A stretch of DNA of 64,000 nucleotides, from NCBI GenBank assembly GCA_009746045.1, contig RPFO01000742.1, positions 33,940 through 97,939 of the forward strand, in the 5' to 3' direction. Within the stretch, counting starts at the first letter, position 1. Every line of letters begins with the position of its first letter. Below the pieces are notes generated by a model. It had not been told where the DNA came from and ran no database searches. It saw only the letters and a program-made list of their open reading frames with translations. This DNA comes from Mesostigma viride (lineage: Eukaryota; Streptophyta; Mesostigmatophyceae; Mesostigmatales; Mesostigmataceae). The position numbers and the translations under genes are program-made. Below, in pieces: positions 28,502-37,823 of the stretch.

Positions 28502-29233
28502 TTATGGAAAGCACGTTGGACGAACTAATAGCAGATCATGCATGACGAGATTGTCAACCTGTTCATCCGACAGGAAACGATACGCCTCATCGCAGGAAGA
28601 GCCCTGCCCCTCCATCCCACCACGCCCTGGCAGCTCCTCTGATGCTGTCATGACCTCAGGCTGACCACCCTCTGGCAGCTCCTCTGCTGCTGTCACGACC
28701 TCGGGCTGACCACCCTCTGGCAGCTCCTCTGCTGCTGTCACGACCTCGCCGGGCTGACCACCCTCTGGCGGCTCCTCTCGCGCGGGGCGCCTCTCCGCAA
28801 CATAAAGACGAAACCCGAGGCGGAACGAGTTGCAGACCAGTGTTGCGGAGGGGTCGAACTTGAAGAAGGGGGGTACCAACAAGGGCACACGGAACAAATT
28901 CGCACCCTCCGCCGTGCACAAAGGGCAGGGAGTACTCGACGTCACAATGTTCTCAAGGGAAACGCGACAGTTGTCGCAGAATCCTCCCACATGGACGTGG
29001 TGCGGGCCGCCACTGGTGACAAAGGTGTACAGTCGCATATCTCCCTGACTGTTCAGGCGGCAAAACCTGCACGAGAGCAACAAAGTCATCAGCTCCCGCT
29101 GATTTTTTTGGAGAGCCTTTTTTACGAGAAGACCGCCCCTACACACAGAAGCTCCCTCTTCCGCCTCGATGGCCATCTGGGCACTTGACAACTCCGTTTC
29201 CTGCCTCTGCAGGAAAAAACAAAAAAAATGCAT
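28502..29233 (-). CDS. RING-like cysteine-rich protein with 15-residue repeats
   Basis: 243 residues. Cysteine pairs CRFC (about 54-57), CDNC (about 85-88) and CPLC (about 101-104) are spaced as in an atypical RING or zinc-ribbon. After a strand-rich region come three tandem copies of EELPEGGQPEVVTAA (the first with an extra Gly), encoded by 45-bp repeats at 28,632-28,775. The last 45 residues are acidic. A ubiquitin-ligase-like or transcription-associated role is possible. Start taken at 29233, within an A8 run. Confidence 0.6.
   Translation of the reverse strand: MHFFCFFLQRQETELSSAQMAIEAEEGASVCRGGLLVKKALQKNQRELMTLLLSCRFCRLNSQGDMRLYTFVTSGGPHHVHVGGFCDNCRVSLENIVTSSTPCPLCTAEGANLFRVPLLVPPFFKFDPSATLVCNSFRLGFRLYVAERRPAREEPPEGGQPGEVVTAAEELPEGGQPEVVTAAEELPEGGQPEVMTASEELPGRGGMEGQGSSCDEAYRFLSDEQVDNLVMHDLLLVRPTCFP
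28632..28775 (-). repeat. 45-bp coding tandem repeat, three units
   Basis: Three near-identical 45-bp units inside the RING-like gene encode EELPEGGQPEVVTAA; the unit nearest the N terminus has 3 bp more. Multiples of three keep the frame. Confidence 0.8.
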
Positions 29234-29540
29234 ATATACCGACAGATCTATATTAATTATTGTATAGATTAATCAATAGCAGGTCAGCAATGGTATATAA
29301 TAAAAGAGATTAATGGAAGTTAAAGAGCAAACATATGGCAGACGTAACACAAAAAAAACATACGAACCTGAGGCGCTTGCATATTTGTCGTGGGCTGGCG
29401 ATCGCCGCAAAAGATCCCCGCGAGTCGTGGTCTGGTGCACTGCACACGCGCGAAGAAACGGGGAAAACGACGATGGCTGCGGAGGATCATCAGCATATAT
29501 ATACGTAACCGGCCTGGCAGCCACGTTAAAAAAGACACGA

Positions 29541-30112
29541 CCAACGCAGCCACGAGTATAGACAACGCAGCGTCGAACCCCGAGGCAGCAGTCGACACGA
29601 CCAAGTCAGCCACGGATATGAACAATGCAGCGTCGAACCCCGAGGCAGCAGTCTACCTAACCCATTATGCATGCAGCAGACACTAGCCATGAACGCAGCA
29701 GCACGACGTCCAACGCAGCCACGAGTATAGACAACGCAGCGTCGAACCCCGAGGCAGCAGTCTACCTAACCCATTATGCATGCAGCAGACACTAGCCATG
29801 AACGCAGCAGCACGACGTCCAACGCAGCCACGAGTATAGACAACGCAGCGTCGAACCCCGAGGCAGCAGTCTACCTAACCCATTATGCATGCAGCAGACA
29901 CTAGCCATGAACGCAGCAGCACGACGTCCAACGCAGCCACGAGTATAGACAACGCAGCGTCGAACCCCGAGGCAGCAGTCGACACGACCAAGTCAGCCAC
30001 AACAATGCAGCGTCGAACCCCGAGGCAGCAGTCGACACGACCAAGTCAGCCACGGATATGAACAATGCAGCGTCGAACCCCGAGGCAGCAGTCGACACGA
30101 TCACCAACGCAT
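29541..30112. repeat. Complex minisatellite, seven copies of a 26-30 bp core
   Basis: The core CAGCGTCGAACCCCGAGGCA recurs seven times. Copies alternate between a long unit of about 110 bp, which includes a CCCATTATGCATGCAGCAGA segment (three copies), and short units of about 50-60 bp with ACGACCAAGTCAGCCAC. The array lies in a 1.6-kb stretch (29,234-30,817) where I see no gene. The plus frame is open through some units (AASNPEAAVDTT), so part of it may be a decayed repeat-protein gene. Confidence 0.75.
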
Positions 30113-30817
30113 CACAATCGACTGCACGAGCACTGATATAATCGATTTAAAGTATCGAGGCGACGCCGGCACCGACTGCAACCTGATGGCAGCACGCTCA
30201 ACCTGATGTCCCCCGTGGCTACGACACACACGGCATCCGCCCACGAGGATCGAAATAATGGCGCACTCACCGTGCAGATTAAGGGCGCGCACGCAGCTGC
30301 AGGCGCTGTGACAAAAAATATGAAAATTTACCCCGTCAGTCGACACACTCGCCCGAAGCCCGTGGTGCGCACGTCTCCTTGACAATGCCGGTGGCACTGC
30401 GAGGCACTCGACCGCAGCCTAAGCTGGGATGCGTCGACGGCTGCCACAATTATTTAGACACTGGACCTTCGCGCTCAGACCGCCCAAGTTTTGCATTACA
30501 CGAGGGTAACTGACACCAACTGACGACCCAGACAGACTTTCGGTTATGTGAGTGTCTCGAGGATCTCTGATGCATCTATCTGTGACAGGATGAACTACCA
30601 TCAGTCAGCCAGCAAGTCGGCCGGTGGATCCCACGAATAAACTGAATCGTAACAGTATCCGTGTGGGTGCGAGTTTAGAACCTTTTTGCACCTGGACCGG
30701 GTCGCGATCACTTTCGGATCGAATCTGTCACAGAATCGCCGTGGGAACGTGATCTCGAGGAGATTCTGCCAGGGCGCCGCGCCGACGGCAGCCGTACCCG
30801 AGGACTACAAAGACACG
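30113..30817. other. Non-coding stretch before the coiled-coil gene
   Basis: No gene seen. The sequence is of mixed composition without repeats; a 250-bp leader immediately before 30,818 is open in frame with the next gene, but contains no conserved-looking protein. Confidence 0.5.
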
Positions 30818-31474
30818 ATGGAGGAGTTCGAGGGCACTTTTCGTCACCAGACTCCTCGGGGCCGCACCCGCCCGTCCAAACTTTATCGTCCGCCCACGAG
30901 GCTTCGTCCGCCAAAACCTCCCGAGCCGTCCGCGTTTTCTCGTCAGTCGGCGACCCGTCCGCCCGTTCCCCGTCGGACCGCGAGCACCGGACCGTATCCC
31001 ATGGCCTGTCAGCCCGGCAAGGAGAACGCGCCCCTCCATCTCGGCGCCCCGGAGGGGGAAAAGCCCAGGGTCTTCAGGCTCAACGAGGGGCCGCCACCGT
31101 CCCGCGTGCTCGTACCGAGGGAGTACGTCCTCAACGCCCTGCAGATGGAGCGCGACATGATGGACGCGAGGGAGAAGTCCAAGAAAGAGAAGGACGCGGC
31201 CAGGAAGCGGTACGCGCGGCTGCAGAAAAAGCTGGACAAGCAGCGGGACGAGTTCGCGACCGCCCTGCAAGACAAAGAGGCCGTCATCGAGCTCCTGAAG
31301 GGCCGCCTGTCCGCCCTGGAGACGCGAATGGTGAACAGCCTGGCCAGACCGTCACCGCCCCCGTCCCCCGGTCGGCGCGGCTCCTCCTCATCCTCCCTCT
31401 CCTCCTCCTCCTCTGACGATGACACCAGCTCCAGTTCGAGCAGCGACGACGAGGGCGCGCCAGTCTCTGTCTGA
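30818..31474 (+). CDS. Coiled-coil protein with Ser/Asp tail
   Basis: 218 residues from MEEFEGTFRHQTPRG; the open frame extends upstream to 30,686 but that part looks random. Residues 1-70 are Pro/Arg-rich, about 105-180 form a long coiled coil (RDMMDAREKSKKEKDAARKR, then KLDKQRDEFATALQDKE), and the C terminus is a Ser run followed by SSSDDDTSSSSSSDDEG, likely a casein-kinase-type phosphorylation tract. Resembles scaffold or tegument-like proteins; no family recognised. Confidence 0.6.
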   Translation: MEEFEGTFRHQTPRGRTRPSKLYRPPTRLRPPKPPEPSAFSRQSATRPPVPRRTASTGPYPMACQPGKENAPLHLGAPEGEKPRVFRLNEGPPPSRVLVPREYVLNALQMERDMMDAREKSKKEKDAARKRYARLQKKLDKQRDEFATALQDKEAVIELLKGRLSALETRMVNSLARPSPPPSPGRRGSSSSSLSSSSSDDDTSSSSSSDDEGAPVSV

Positions 31475-31680
31475 GGCTGTATCCATTCAGCCGTCCATTG
31501 TCAGTGTTACGCGCGATGTCAACGAGAAATTAATTAAATCGAATGTCCGCCTGCGGGTCGGATCCCGTGACCTGTTGTCTCATTGTCACATGGAAATGAA
31601 TAATAACAAAGGAATCCATTTTGGCACATATTAAATGAATGCCTTAATAAAAAGTTCCGTGCTTATCAAATTCGGATTAT

Positions 31681-32613
31681 CTACCGGCTCGCCATGCACT
31701 CCTCGTACTCCAGCCCCCGGGTAAGGGAGCGGTTAGCCTCCATCAGCCGCTTGTTGTTTGCCGCGTGCTCCGACCCCCTGTGCTCCTTCGCGCGTTCGTA
31801 ATACCCGAGCTTTTCTAAGCCCGGCATCAGGGCGTCGCGGATCGCGGCCGCCGCGGTCTCGGGGTCTTTCCCCCCGGAGACCAACGTCTTGTGCTGCTGG
31901 TGAAAAATGAACATGATCCCGCTCATGTCTTCTGAAAACGTGTCACGGGTCGGCTGGCTCCTCTTAGTCAGTCCCTGGTCTTTGCGATAGTCACCCGTCT
32001 TCTCGTAGCCGGTCGCGAGGTGGTTACCCACAGAGTTGACGATCGCGTACACCTTAGGAGGCAGGGGGCGCGCACTGCTCTCCTTGATGGCCCGCATATC
32101 CATCTTGGTCATCTCGCAGCTCTTCACGCGGGGCGCCTCCAGCACCTGCTGCCTGGTCAGCGGCACGTATTCGTGCCCGGTCTTGTCGAGGTACCTGTCC
32201 AACAGGTCCTGGATGAGCGCAGGGTCTACCTCGAGGTAACGCTCCATTAGAACCGCCATGTTCAGCCGGAAACTGGCTGCCTTCTTCCCAGGCAGCAGCT
32301 GGATGATCTGAATGACCCCCAGCCGGTCGGCGACCGGGGTGTATCGCTGACCGGCACCGAGGAATTTGCGGTTAATACAGAGAGTTTCAACCTCTGTGTG
32401 CACTTTCTGAAGCCTGCCCAGCGTCACGCTAGCACATGTACTCGCGTTGGTAATAAACTCGCCATCTTCGCCCATAAACAGCACGCACTTGATGACATCA
32501 ATCACGGAAATCTTGCCATCCGGCGTCACGCGGATCTTGCCGGCGAACGGGTCATCCATGCCCTCGGGCAGCGCCCTAGACGGCCGCAAGTAGCTGACTA
32601 TCGCGTGGGACAT
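31681..32613 (-). CDS. KilA/BRO-like DNA-binding family protein, copy 4
   Basis: 310 residues, MSHAIVSYLRPSRALPEGMD. It is clearly the closest relative of copy 2 (20714), sharing GKIRVTPDGKISVIDVIK, LLPGKKAASFRLNMAVLMER and YLEVDPALIQDLLDRY, and in the second half APRVKSCEMTKMDMRAIK and TFSEDMSGIMFIFHQQH. An intact frame in both members suggests both are functional or recently so. The 3' end is followed by an AT-rich 200-bp spacer. Confidence 0.75.
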   Translation of the reverse strand: MSHAIVSYLRPSRALPEGMDDPFAGKIRVTPDGKISVIDVIKCVLFMGEDGEFITNASTCASVTLGRLQKVHTEVETLCINRKFLGAGQRYTPVADRLGVIQIIQLLPGKKAASFRLNMAVLMERYLEVDPALIQDLLDRYLDKTGHEYVPLTRQQVLEAPRVKSCEMTKMDMRAIKESSARPLPPKVYAIVNSVGNHLATGYEKTGDYRKDQGLTKRSQPTRDTFSEDMSGIMFIFHQQHKTLVSGGKDPETAAAAIRDALMPGLEKLGYYERAKEHRGSEHAANNKRLMEANRSLTRGLEYEECMASR

Positions 32614-32755
32614 GCTTCGATGGTCATGGGGGATAACGTATGATGAGAAATATTAAGGCCCGAGATAAGCGCGCCGGCTGGTGTGCGGTAATATGTGTGT
32701 GTGTTGCAGCCTTCGTCGCCCAATTAATAATCCCACGCAATATCGAGCGACCGGC

Positions 32756-32968
32756 ATGAACACCTCCTGCGCAGAGAACACCGCCCCCGTGTTAGAGGGG
32801 CTGGGAGACCTCAAGCCCCCCGAGCCCCTGGACCCTCGCCCCCCGCCCCCGCGCCGTCTGCCCGTACTCACCGCCGCCGAGGCGCTGCTCCCCGCCCTAT
32901 TCATGCTAGTGACCGGCCTCGCCATACGCCTGACATTCAAGAACCCTCTGCGATTCTCGTCCATTTGA
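32756..32968 (+). CDS. Small tail-anchored membrane protein
   Basis: 70 residues. A Pro-rich head (LDPRPPPPRRLPV) is followed by one membrane span (residues about 43-60, ALLPALFMLVTGLAIRL) and a short basic tail. Precedes the two nuclease-like genes on the same strand. Confidence 0.55.
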   Translation: MNTSCAENTAPVLEGLGDLKPPEPLDPRPPPPRRLPVLTAAEALLPALFMLVTGLAIRLTFKNPLRFSSI

Positions 32969-32989
32969 TATATATACGCCGCCACCATC

Positions 32990-33388
32990 ATGGCATTCCG
33001 GGACGACGAGCGATGCGCGCAGGCCGCGTACAACGCGCAGGTGCACGGCAGGAGCGAGGTCGTGTGCCGAGAAGGGGAGATAGAAGGCACCTTCCTGCTC
33101 GACGACAAGCGCAGAAGGGTCATAGAGGTGAAGGAGTGGGACGACTGGGAGCGCGGGGTGAGAGAACTGGTCGCGTACGGGAGGGGATACCCCAAGTACC
33201 TCCTGGAGCTGCACCTGTTCAAGGCCGACACGTCCACCAACGTCACCCCCTTCTTCCTGCGGTTCATCAAGTACGTGTGCAAGTCCCAGAACATAGCCGT
33301 CACGCTGGACAAGGACGTGCTGCCCGCCAGACGCGAGACCTGGTGGAGGCGTCTGGCCTGCTGCGTGCGTTCCCCGGACGCCGACTAA
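32990..33388 (+). CDS. PD-(D/E)XK nuclease-like protein, copy 1
   Basis: 132 residues. The core GEIEGTFLLDDKRRRVIEVK corresponds to the PD-(D/E)XK signature of small viral nucleases (G.iDi......iiEVKe..W..gigQl..Y), followed by DWERGVRELVAYGRGYPKYL and ELHLFKAD. The E-V-K half is intact, but the first acidic position reads GEIE with a four-residue insertion instead of GxID, so activity is uncertain. The C terminus is basic with a CC pair. Tandem paralogue of the next gene. Confidence 0.6.
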   Translation: MAFRDDERCAQAAYNAQVHGRSEVVCREGEIEGTFLLDDKRRRVIEVKEWDDWERGVRELVAYGRGYPKYLLELHLFKADTSTNVTPFFLRFIKYVCKSQNIAVTLDKDVLPARRETWWRRLACCVRSPDAD

Positions 33389-33413
33389 TCTGTGCGCGTA
33401 CCTGTAGTGTGAC

Positions 33414-33814
33414 ATGCACAGGAGGGAGAGGACGTACAGGCCGAGTACAACCAGCGCCTGGGCGGGAGGAGGGAGGTGATCTGCCGAGGGGGCAAGATAG
33501 ACATACTGGACGACAGGCGCAGGAGGATCATCGAGGTGAAGGAGTGGACCGCATGGATGTCCGGGCTCGGGCAGCTCATGTCGTACGGCAAGGACTACCC
33601 CGGCTTCAAGAAGGAACTGCACCTATTCCGCGCCGAGTGGTCCACCAACGTCACGCCCGAGAAGCTCGAGCACATCCTCTCCGTCTGCGGGGTCAGCGAC
33701 GTCGACGTGACCCTAGACGAAAGCGTGGGCCTGGAGCTGACTCGGAAGCCGCCGCCCGCATGGAAACGCCTCCTGTGCCTCGCCTGTCGAGGCCCGCGGG
33801 TCGCCGCCGCCTGA
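33414..33814 (+). CDS. PD-(D/E)XK nuclease-like protein, copy 2 (frame break near start)
   Basis: About 133 residues. The only plausible ATG (33414, MHRRE) is in a different frame from the body, so one break lies at about 33,425 in an AGG-rich stretch. The body contains GGKIDILDDRRRRIIEVKE with both the D and the E-x-K of the nuclease motif, then GLGQLMSYGKDYP and ELHLFRAEWSTNVTP. Compared with copy 1 this one has the complete motif. It is unclear whether the break is real or a consensus error. Family role elsewhere: restriction-like or resolvase-like DNA cleavage. Confidence 0.6.
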
Positions 33815-33831
33815 CCCCTTTACTAACCCGC

Positions 33832-34607
33832 CTACCGAAGCAGCTCCTCCAGCGCCTCCTCCTCCTCCTCGGTGTGGCCGGAACGCCTACGGGGCGCCGT
33901 CCTGTAAAGCCGCCGGTCGCGGTATCCGGCAGGAGGGGCGGCGCTGTTGCGGCGGAACAGCCTACCCGTGCGCGGATCGAACACCTCGCTAGCGGACCTG
34001 CGCGTGCTCGGACCCCCGCGCGGGTCAGGCAGGCTCCTCTGGCGTCGTTTGTCGCCCGCGCGCGGCGGTGCACCCCAACCCGCATCCACGGGGGCGAGAC
34101 CCCCAGCAGCTGCTGCTTGCGGGACTCCAGCCTCTCGCGATCCGCGTCCGACAGATCCCCGTACTCGAGCAGGTCGAACACCTGCTGCAGCTCCGGCTCC
34201 TCCTCCTCCACCTCCTCCTCCTCCGGCTCGGGGGGCGTCAGCGAGGGGAGCGGCCGAACTCCCTCACCCTCCCTGGTCAGCCGCTCGACCACCTCGTCCG
34301 CGTGCTCCGGGAAAAACAGCTCCTCCTCCTCCGCCGGCATCCCCTCCATCTGTAACAGCACGTCGTTCAGCTGTTCCTGAAGGCCCGCCTTGGAGTCCGG
34401 GTGGACGGACGGGTCCGCGATGAACCGTGCCAGGGTTTCCGCCATGCTCTCCAGCGCGCCTCGGGCGCCGTAACCCCGCACGCGGTGCGCCCTCGCCTGG
34501 CGCCCGCTATGGAGCGCGCACCTCTTAGAACCACCGGACCGCGCGCGACGACAGGCGCCACCCGATCGCGTCTTCCCTCCGCACGCTCCGGTCCTACCGA
34601 CTACCAT
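33832..34607 (-). CDS. Zinc-knuckle protein with acidic centre and basic tail (one frame break)
   Basis: About 258 residues starting MVVGRTGACGGKTRSGGACR, closing with SKRCALH: the C-x4-T..G..C..C-x2-H knuckle. After a helical region comes an acidic run (PEPEEEEVEEEEPELQQ). At about 34,080-34,095 (cgggggcg) the frame changes to one giving a basic segment with FDPRTGRLFRRN and the end EEEEEALEELLR at 33,832. The unshifted frame would overrun the nuclease gene on the other strand and is rejected. Modular architecture: shared knuckle, private C-terminal part. Confidence 0.6.
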
Positions 34608-34776
34608 GATCGATGATACACCGGGATGGGATAAAAATGAAACTCGATTCCGATTAAACGGAGCAATCAGCATGACACGGGGCGCGTTCAAGCGCGCACG
34701 AATATCTAAGCGCACTGTGTCAAGGTCCGCGCTGTCGAGAGGGGCGGGGTCGCGCCAACGAACTCCCCACCGACAG

Positions 34777-35799
34777 CTAGATCTTGACCCTCTTGGGCCC
34801 CACCCTCGAGAACCGGTCGCGGTTCAGGGGCCGGGTCAAGAGCAAGTCATCCCTCATCTCCCGTCTGTTCCTGTCCACGATGCCCGCCGGGGTGGGCCCC
34901 TCCGGCGGCTTCACGAACGCGGCCATCGCCCGCTTCACCTCGACCGCCGCCTCGTGCAGGTCCTTGTCCGGCGCCCGGTCCATGACCTTGTACATGAAGA
35001 ACCAGGCGTTCGCCAGCTGACCGTCGTCCATCGCGTCCCTGGCGCTACCGGCCCTCACGCCGTTCAGCTCCTTGAAGGCCGACGCGCTCATCCCCGTGGC
35101 CGCCTCGCAGGTCTTGTCGCCCAGGAACGCCATCACGCTCCCCACGCGCTCCTTGGGGACGACCGAGCTCACCAGGTCCGCCAGCCTGTGCTGCGTGTCC
35201 TTCGCGCGCAGGCGCAGGGTCGGGTCGCACTCGCGCACAGGCGCCACGTAGTCCGGCCTCGTGCGACCGTTGCCCGGTCGGGTCAGCACCGCCACCGTGG
35301 TGCTCGTGCCGTGGACCGCGTCGTGGGCGTCGCGCACCACAGCCATCATCGAGATGTCCCCCGCCATGATGCGATCCACCCAGTCCTGTGCCTCCAGCTC
35401 GAACTCGTTGCTGATCCAAGCGGCTAGCTTGTTGACCAGCTTCAAGTGGATCCAGGTGCCACGGTCCTCGTTGGGGCCAGTTTTGACAGTGTCAAAAACC
35501 GTTGTGGAGGTCGGGGTGCGCGCACCCTTACCACTCAGACGCCTTTCTAGAGCACTCACAAATTTCTGGGCAGGATCCCAACGCCAGTAATCCTTAAAAT
35601 CTTTGGCGCCATTAGAGGCAGCATGTGCCAGATCCTTTCCTGATACCTTCTTGTCCGATTTGCGCACACGAATCTCCTTTACAGGATCTACCTGAAATCC
35701 TGCTGCGGGTTTCAGTGTAAATATCCAATGTTTATGGTTTTCTCTGGCCAATACAAACAAACTGTGAGTAAAGGGAGCCGATGCCACACTGAGAGCCAT
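34777..35799 (-). CDS. KilA-N domain protein, long copy
   Basis: 340 residues, MALSVASAPFTHSLFVLARE (an ATG two codons upstream is possible). The N-terminal part (HWIFTLKPAAGFQVD, then IRVRKSDKKVSGKDLAHAAS) leads to the KilA-N signature GPNEDRGTWIHLKLVNKLAA followed by WISNEFELEAQDWVDRI. The rest has helices with EGPTPAGIVDRNRREM and ends RVGPKRVKI. KilA-N domains bind DNA and are expanded in large DNA viruses. The gene is immediately downstream of a degenerate copy. Confidence 0.75.
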   Translation of the reverse strand: MALSVASAPFTHSLFVLARENHKHWIFTLKPAAGFQVDPVKEIRVRKSDKKVSGKDLAHAASNGAKDFKDYWRWDPAQKFVSALERRLSGKGARTPTSTTVFDTVKTGPNEDRGTWIHLKLVNKLAAWISNEFELEAQDWVDRIMAGDISMMAVVRDAHDAVHGTSTTVAVLTRPGNGRTRPDYVAPVRECDPTLRLRAKDTQHRLADLVSSVVPKERVGSVMAFLGDKTCEAATGMSASAFKELNGVRAGSARDAMDDGQLANAWFFMYKVMDRAPDKDLHEAAVEVKRAMAAFVKPPEGPTPAGIVDRNRREMRDDLLLTRPLNRDRFSRVGPKRVKI

Positions 35800-35823
35800 T
35801 GTCATTATTTAACAACTCACAAT

Positions 35824-36284
35824 TTATTTTCGACAATTTAGACGCACTTCTTGAACAGTCTCCAGCTTCATAGCCAGTCGGGTCACTGAGTGGGAGCTTA
35901 TCCACATGGCCAACTGACTCACGAGACGGGGGTGGATCCAGGTCCCGCGCTCTTCGTTCAAGCCTGTCGTCACCTCCTGAAAAACGTTTGTGGAGGTCGG
36001 CTCAGTACTGAGACCACCCCCGAGCTCCTGTTCTAACTCGTTGGCAAAGTCCTGCACGCTGTCCAGCCTCCACCAGTTTTGAACAGCTTGCTGCCATTCG
36101 AGGCTGCATGGCAGAGATCTTTTCCCAGGATCAGTTTGTCGCTTTTCCGAACTTTGATCTGCTTGGTCTCATCAACAACGAGACCGGGGAGGCTCTTAAG
36201 TGTAAATGCCCAATGCCTGTCACTCTCGTTGACTAGCACAAAGAGCGGATGAGTAAAGGGGGTTGATGTCACGCTGAGAGCCAT
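35824..36284 (-). pseudogene. KilA-N domain protein, truncated and frame-broken copy
   Basis: About 152 residues in two frames. The start MALSVTSTPFTHPLFVLVNE parallels the long copy exactly, through IKVRKSDKLILGKDLCHAAS; after a break near 36,085 the second frame gives TGLNEERGTWIHPRLVSQLA. It ends at MKLETVQEVRLNCRK, well before the C-terminal half of the long copy. Either a remnant of a tandem duplication or a short regulator; truncation plus a break makes a remnant more likely. Confidence 0.6.
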
Positions 36285-36427
36285 TCTTTATTCATGTATG
36301 AATCCATAATAATTTCAATGCTTTAAACGCATCCTTGCACGTCCATTTCCATGAGCTCAATCGGCATATGGTCTCTTATTGAACACGCTAGCATCCAACG
36401 TCAGCTGGATGCCTTGAGACTCACACC

Positions 36428-37429
36428 TTAGTACCTCTTCATGCGTTTGGCGAATCTCATGGCGTCCAGTTCGGCCTTCTCTATTTCTTCTTGTACTTTC
36501 TCGCGTTCAATTTCATGCGGATCCGCGAAATACAAACCACCCGTGTGCGGCGGCGGGAGCTTGCGTTTCAGGTCGTCGACTGTCTTCCACGTCGTCGTTC
36601 TTCGAGTGATCGGGATCTTCATCCCTTCCATTCGTGCAGTTTCGTTTAGGATAACATTGTCAAGACGTTCCCTTATTTTCTTTGCTCGCGGTCCGTACGT
36701 GTCTAACGCCTCGATTTTTCTTATTGGCAATCTTCCCCAGCGTATTAAAGCGTCACCTTCGCGACTTACTGCCAGGTTGTACTCTGCCTGTAACCCGGGA
36801 TTTTTAGGCAGGTTTGAATAAATATTCTGACGAATATTCAGTCGGCGTTTATATTCGTCCCAAGCGTCGTTTTTTGGCTTGTTTAGTTTTTCATTGGCCT
36901 TGGCGATAGCCTCTTCCCTTGACCGCCACTTGTCGCGGACCGCGGTGGCAGTTTTAATGTATTCGCCTTTCCCCTCCGCGGCCGCCCAATTCAGCCTATC
37001 CTTGTCTGTTATATGGTGCCCGGCGTTTTGAAGCGCTGTCTCGATGTAGTCATGATCTGGCGTGCTGTCTAAGAGCAGTTGTTTATCATCACTGTCAACA
37101 CCCCCCGCGCCCATTGGTGCGTCGTTGACAACATCGCGGGCCTGTGCGTCCTCGTTGACAACATCGCCCGCCCGCGTCCTGTGCGTGGACGCGCGGTATC
37201 TGTGGCCTTTCCTTCCTCTGCCCCCGCCCCCTGTCCTGACTCCGTACGCCCCCGTGCCGTGCGCGACCTTCTTCATTCCGGCCTCCATCTCGATGTGGGA
37301 GCGCTTGTTAGTCTTGGACCGCACCCCGTGACGCGACACGCACCGCTGCCCCCTGTGCAGGTGGCACCTCCCTCTTGGTACGCCCATCCCGCACATCCCG
37401 CCTGACGATGTACGCGCACCGCACTTCAT
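36428..37429 (-). CDS. Zinc-knuckle protein with long helical C-terminal part
   Basis: 333 residues from MKCGARTSSGGMCGMGVPRG, closing with RCHLH: the best-preserved knuckle (C-x3-T..G..C-x7-C-x2-H). A basic linker (GGGGRGRKGHRYRAS) follows. The rest (residues 130-333) is charged and helical with RREEAIAKANEKLN-type segments and ends FAKRMKRY. The codon use of the C-terminal part is visibly more AT-rich than its neighbours (many TTT, AAT, ATT), which suggests it was acquired from another source or retained from a less GC-rich ancestor. A TATAAATG directly overlaps the start. Confidence 0.65.
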   Translation of the reverse strand: MKCGARTSSGGMCGMGVPRGRCHLHRGQRCVSRHGVRSKTNKRSHIEMEAGMKKVAHGTGAYGVRTGGGGRGRKGHRYRASTHRTRAGDVVNEDAQARDVVNDAPMGAGGVDSDDKQLLLDSTPDHDYIETALQNAGHHITDKDRLNWAAAEGKGEYIKTATAVRDKWRSREEAIAKANEKLNKPKNDAWDEYKRRLNIRQNIYSNLPKNPGLQAEYNLAVSREGDALIRWGRLPIRKIEALDTYGPRAKKIRERLDNVILNETARMEGMKIPITRRTTTWKTVDDLKRKLPPPHTGGLYFADPHEIEREKVQEEIEKAELDAMRFAKRMKRY

Positions 37430-37823
37430 TTATACAGAAGTGACGCGAAAAAAATACTCTAGTAGCGCAGAGCCCGATTCCGGCCCTGTCGCCGCTTTCT
37501 CTTTTGACCCGTTTCATGCCCGTGGTCTTCTGGCAGAGGGGGAGCGAATTTCCCCGTGTCCCGTCCGCACTGTCCATGACTGGATCCCTTGTCTCCTGGC
37601 GGACGCCTGCCCGGTGCGCGTCACCCAACGATGGCGCCTGTGCCGTCGCGACCCCTATTTATGCCAAATCCCGCCCTGTCAGGTGCTGACGACCCAGCGC
37701 CACCTCGTAACGGCTGCCGTTGGATGGGAGAAGCACATCCGCAGTCGGCCTGCGGCGGCGCCTAGAGAGGGGTCGACAATCCAACTCGAGCCCCGCCCCC
37801 GCCCGCCCGCTGCTCGGCCCTGG
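37430..37823. other. Non-coding GC-rich stretch left of the A/T module
   Basis: I see no gene here. Open frames exist in both directions, but none resembles a protein. The last 90 bp become very C-rich directly before the inverted motif at 37,824, as at 47,430-47,520. Confidence 0.5.

Noticed and set aside
29541-30112. CRISPR-like alternation of repeats and spacers
   Set aside because: The sequences between the cores are themselves repeated, so they are parts of larger units, not spacers.
33693-33831. Unshifted end of the zinc-knuckle gene at 33,832-34,607
   Set aside because: It would overlap the nuclease-like gene on the opposite strand and has random composition.
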